This document shows, in pieces, positions 61,121-64,000 of a stretch of 64,000 bases of DNA. The notes under the pieces are model-generated. The model saw only the letters and a program-made list of their open reading frames with translations, did no database searches and was not told where the DNA came from. How positions within the stretch are numbered: the first letter of the stretch is position 1; each line of letters starts with the position of its first letter. The DNA is from Bryum argenteum (lineage: Eukaryota; Streptophyta; Bryopsida; Bryales; Bryaceae). The stretch spans positions 29,850,758-29,914,757 of the forward strand of contig CM073323.1 of NCBI GenBank assembly GCA_037043015.1. The letters run 5' to 3'. Made by a program: the position numbers and the translations under genes.

Positions 61121-62152
61121 GCCCAAACAAAATTCCAAACTCCATCTTAAAAAACATACCTGACAACTTCCATAAACTACTATCCATGTTTTTTACCCAC
61201 TGGTATTAACAACGACAAATACCAGCATCATGGAAACTTAGTTCAACTATCCTACTATACAAGTAAAGGTGACCCTTCCTTCCTACCAAACCACCGACCT
61301 ATAGCATTGGCAAATACCATTTATAAACTCTTTACAAGCACTCTCATACTCATCCTCTCAAACTACGGCAAAAAATATCAAATACTCCATGACAGCCAAG
61401 AGGGATTTCGAGCAGAAAGAAGCACAACCAGACAAATACAACTTATCATCGCAGCCCTCGAAGACGTAAAACAAACAAATCAAGACATCTACATATTATA
61501 TATAGACTTTAAGAACGCATTCGGATCTCTCGACCACGCTCTTCTTGCAGTAATGAAAAACCTTGGCTATCCTGTAGATGGAGTAACACTAATTGGAAAC
61601 ATCTACTCAAACTCCTTTACAATATTTACAGGGGAACATTTTGGCAAAATAAAGCCAATTCCAATCCAAAGAGGAACCATCCAAAGTGATACCTTAAGTG
61701 CTTACCTATTCATTATATTTCTAGAACCATTATTAAGATGGGTACAAAGAGGAAACAATGACTACACATTTGGCACATCCAAAACTAACATTACTTCCGC
61801 CGCATATGCCAATGATTTAGCAGGACTTGCAAATACCCTCCAATCTATACAAACTCAAATTGACAAATTCTGCAAATGGGCAGGCATGGATCTTAGTGCA
61901 CAAAAATGTGCCGTCACACGCTGTCCTGACAAATCCAAAACAAAACCTGATAAATTCAAAGAAATAATATTACAGCATAACATCACATATAGATCCCAAC
62001 CAATACCTGTATTGCACCAAAAGGAGCCATACGTATACCTCGGTATTCATATGGTACCTTCATTAAGATTGAAAGTTCAAACACATATTGCAATCAACAA
62101 ATTAATTGACCAATGTAAACAACTCGCAAAATGTCCTGCCACAATTAAATAG
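61121..62152 (+). pseudogene. LINE reverse transcriptase, main part
   Basis: After entry block residues and one stop near 61206, a frame of 281 residues (61307-62152) has QEGFRAERSTTRQIQLII, LYIDFKNAFGSLDHALL, PIQRGTIQSDTLSAYLFIIF and the active-site block SAAYANDLAGLANTL. The family motif is (F/Y)ADD; here the first catalytic Asp of the pair is Asn (YAND, about 61800-61820), which should abolish activity. Downstream blocks (WAGMDLSAQKCAVTR, VYLGIHM) are also present. Confidence 0.88.
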
Positions 62153-62159
62153 AAAATTA

Positions 62160-63480
62160 ATGTGGTAGATACATTTATGAGAGCAGGCATCGCTTTACAG
62201 TTTCTATGCAGTCCCATTCTCATTACCAACTATTAAAAAACTTGACAAAAAAATCATTGGAATCCAGAAAACAATTTGTGGCCTTCCTAAGTGTACAACA
62301 AACGTGATAACCCAACTTCCCCATAAACTATTTGGCCTCGAAGCATTCTCACTAAAAACCGCATACTTACGCTGCATTGGTGAACAACTCAGAAATGCAC
62401 TCAATGATAAGGGCAGACTTGGCATCATCTATAGAGGCCTCATCCAACACATCATCTCTAAACACGGTGGTGCGGAAAACATCCCGAGAATAAAACTATC
62501 CAATTGTATGCATTCCCCAACCACAAGAACGCTATTATTTTTAAAACAAGAAGGCGGCATACATCTCAAGAGCATTGATGCTAACTTCCAATCGCTCAAG
62601 ACCAAAATCGAACTTGTATGGTTTATACAGGCTACTATTGAACTTCCACACTTCAACTCAGCACTATCAATCAAATCAATACACACGCTTCTACTCCACA
62701 ATATTCACAAAATAAAACACATCTCCCTCTGTAATGGTACAACCCTTATGTCCTCCATAGACTTTGCAACCTACTACAAAAATCCGACCAAACTAGAGAA
62801 AAGTGCGCTAGAAATAGCTTAAATACTATTTTGTCAAACCAAATGTACCCTTAACTGTATAAATACATGTACTCAACATCCACCAGCCCGTACTCTCAAA
62901 CCAATATATATCTTGGACAACCGCTACTTACTACCAAGAACTTCAGGCAACCAAAGCCAACCTGTCGCCGAACAAATCATCCACTAGCCAAACCCACCAC
63001 CATTCATAGAAAATAACCCACTTAACTATCCGATCACCACAATATTAAAACACAAAAAAATTACTTCAAAAAACAAATACAAAATACTTAAAACCTACAA
63101 CTCATATATGTGAATGGGTGCACAACAACACCACGTACCACAAATGGTCCAATGAAGAAACCTAATCCCTCTAAATCAACCAATAATAATTTCACATAAT
63201 ATCAAACTTCTCACCAAATATTACACCAAAGTACAACATGCCCATTATAAGAATTTAATCAACACACACTTCTCACACACACAACGTAGAGATGCCAGAT
63301 TCATACTCCCACCAACATCTACCCCGCATACTCAAATACATTTAGCATAATGTAACCCAGAGAGAGACATTATAGCAAACAAATGCACCATACAAATAAA
63401 TAATCAAATTACTCACCTCTACGAAGATAATGGACGATATGTCATCACCATTCCTACCAATAGGTTTCAATGGCTATGGC
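62160..63480 (+). pseudogene. LINE region after reverse transcriptase, decayed
   Basis: One frame of 172 residues (62304-62822) continues the protein (KLFGLEAFSLKTAYLRCIGE, LGIIYRGLIQHIISKHGG). After that, only short fragments in changing frames are seen until about 63.48 kb. Confidence 0.6.
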
Positions 63481-63975
63481 AACAATTTCATACAAATTTA
63501 AACAAACCACACGGCCTTGTACCACACACACAATCCTTCAAAACGAAACTAGTATGGTTATACCAAAGATACAAAGCCCAAACCTCCAAAAAAAACCCAA
63601 AAGAGACACCACACCACACCCTACCCACGTGCATTCGTGACCAAATCATTACTACCTTCAATATCACCCACTCATATTTTTCATCACCAATTACATGCCC
63701 CATACAAATCTCAAAATACTTCTTACCTTTTGCTCGAGATAAAAAATTTGGATTTCGCGGCACTGCCTTTCGATATAAATGGTTAGGCATAGGTTATGCA
63801 CACCCACACAATGCTGAAACAACTCAACATGCTATCCGCTGGGCAAGACTGGCAGCCAAACATGACCGAAAAGCAATTACCATATTAGTTACCCCAGATT
63901 CGAACTGGTATCAAAACTCAACCCGGCATAATGGACCTTTCCCTGATACACGTAATAACCCACTTCATAGTTGAT
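63481..63975 (+). pseudogene. LINE C-terminal domain, function unassigned
   Basis: A nearly continuous + frame reads THSYFSSPITCPIQISKYFL, PFARDKKFGFRGTAFRYKWL, then HAIRWARLAAKHDRKAITIL and VTPDSNWYQN, ending at TGA 63973-63975. The layout (SSPxTC, then RDxxFGxxG, then alternating helix and a TPDSNWY strand end) looks like a defined globular domain. I recall similar C-terminal extensions in algal non-LTR elements but cannot name the family with confidence. Confidence 0.5.
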
Positions 63976-64000
63976 TCCATCACATACGATATACCATTAC

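Larger units (their letters stand above)
61116..64000 (+). mobile_element. LINE, part 3: reverse transcriptase and C-terminal domain, runs off the window
   Basis: Resumes at GPNKIPNSIL (61121). It contains most of the reverse transcriptase and a C-terminal domain at 63.5-64.0 kb. No 3' end or poly(A) is reached. Confidence 0.88.

Overview
The window looks like nuclear DNA of a land-plant-lineage (streptophyte) genome. A spliced vacuolar ATPase subunit B gene, a B3-domain gene and a GT-gamma-type trihelix gene are present. The last two belong to plant-type transcription-factor families, and all three have short introns that mostly follow GT-AG. Large AT-rich spacers, a piggyBac element and heavy retrotransposon nesting would fit a charophyte such as Chara. 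That placement is a guess from gene content and style, not a database result.

Layout. 1-3402: 3' part of the V-ATPase B gene (+ strand, 13 exons). 4502-10185: a decayed piggyBac transposon with TTAA target duplications and matching terminal repeats. 11.6-13.9 kb: coding-like exons (+) of an unidentified gene. 14215-15697: B3-domain gene (-). 17.2-18.1 kb: three long imperfect inverted repeats. 19185-20565: trihelix gene (+) with a 30-nt microexon. 20.6-29.5 kb: mostly AT-rich spacer with a small inverted-repeat element, a frameshifted gene fragment and two unrecognised ORFs.

From about 29.5 kb to the end, the window is one nested transposon stack. A non-LTR retrotransposon (LINE, + strand) is split into three parts: 29.5-30.25, 44.3-46.4 and 61.1-64.0 kb. 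The first gap holds a copia element (30254-44298, minus strand, 158-bp LTRs that read identical, AATTC duplication). That copia element carries, 9 bp upstream of its gag start codon, a 7.3-kb hAT-like foldback element (35081-42388, 8-bp duplication, CAGGG ends) built from GC-rich palindromic arrays and repeated linkers. The second gap holds a gypsy element (46408-61115, minus strand, CCCGG duplication). It has extra ORFs 3' of pol and a patchwork of intronless host-gene pieces (RACK1, ribosomal protein L3, ADP/ATP carrier) next to poly(A)-like tracts.

How it fits together. The host genes in the first 21 kb are independent loci. The last 34 kb gives a relative insertion history: LINE first, then copia and gypsy into it, then the foldback element into copia. 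Almost every element ORF is broken by stops or frameshifts, so the stack is probably inactive, although the identical copia LTRs point to a fairly recent insertion. Exon limits and family calls were made by reading the sequence; no searches were run.
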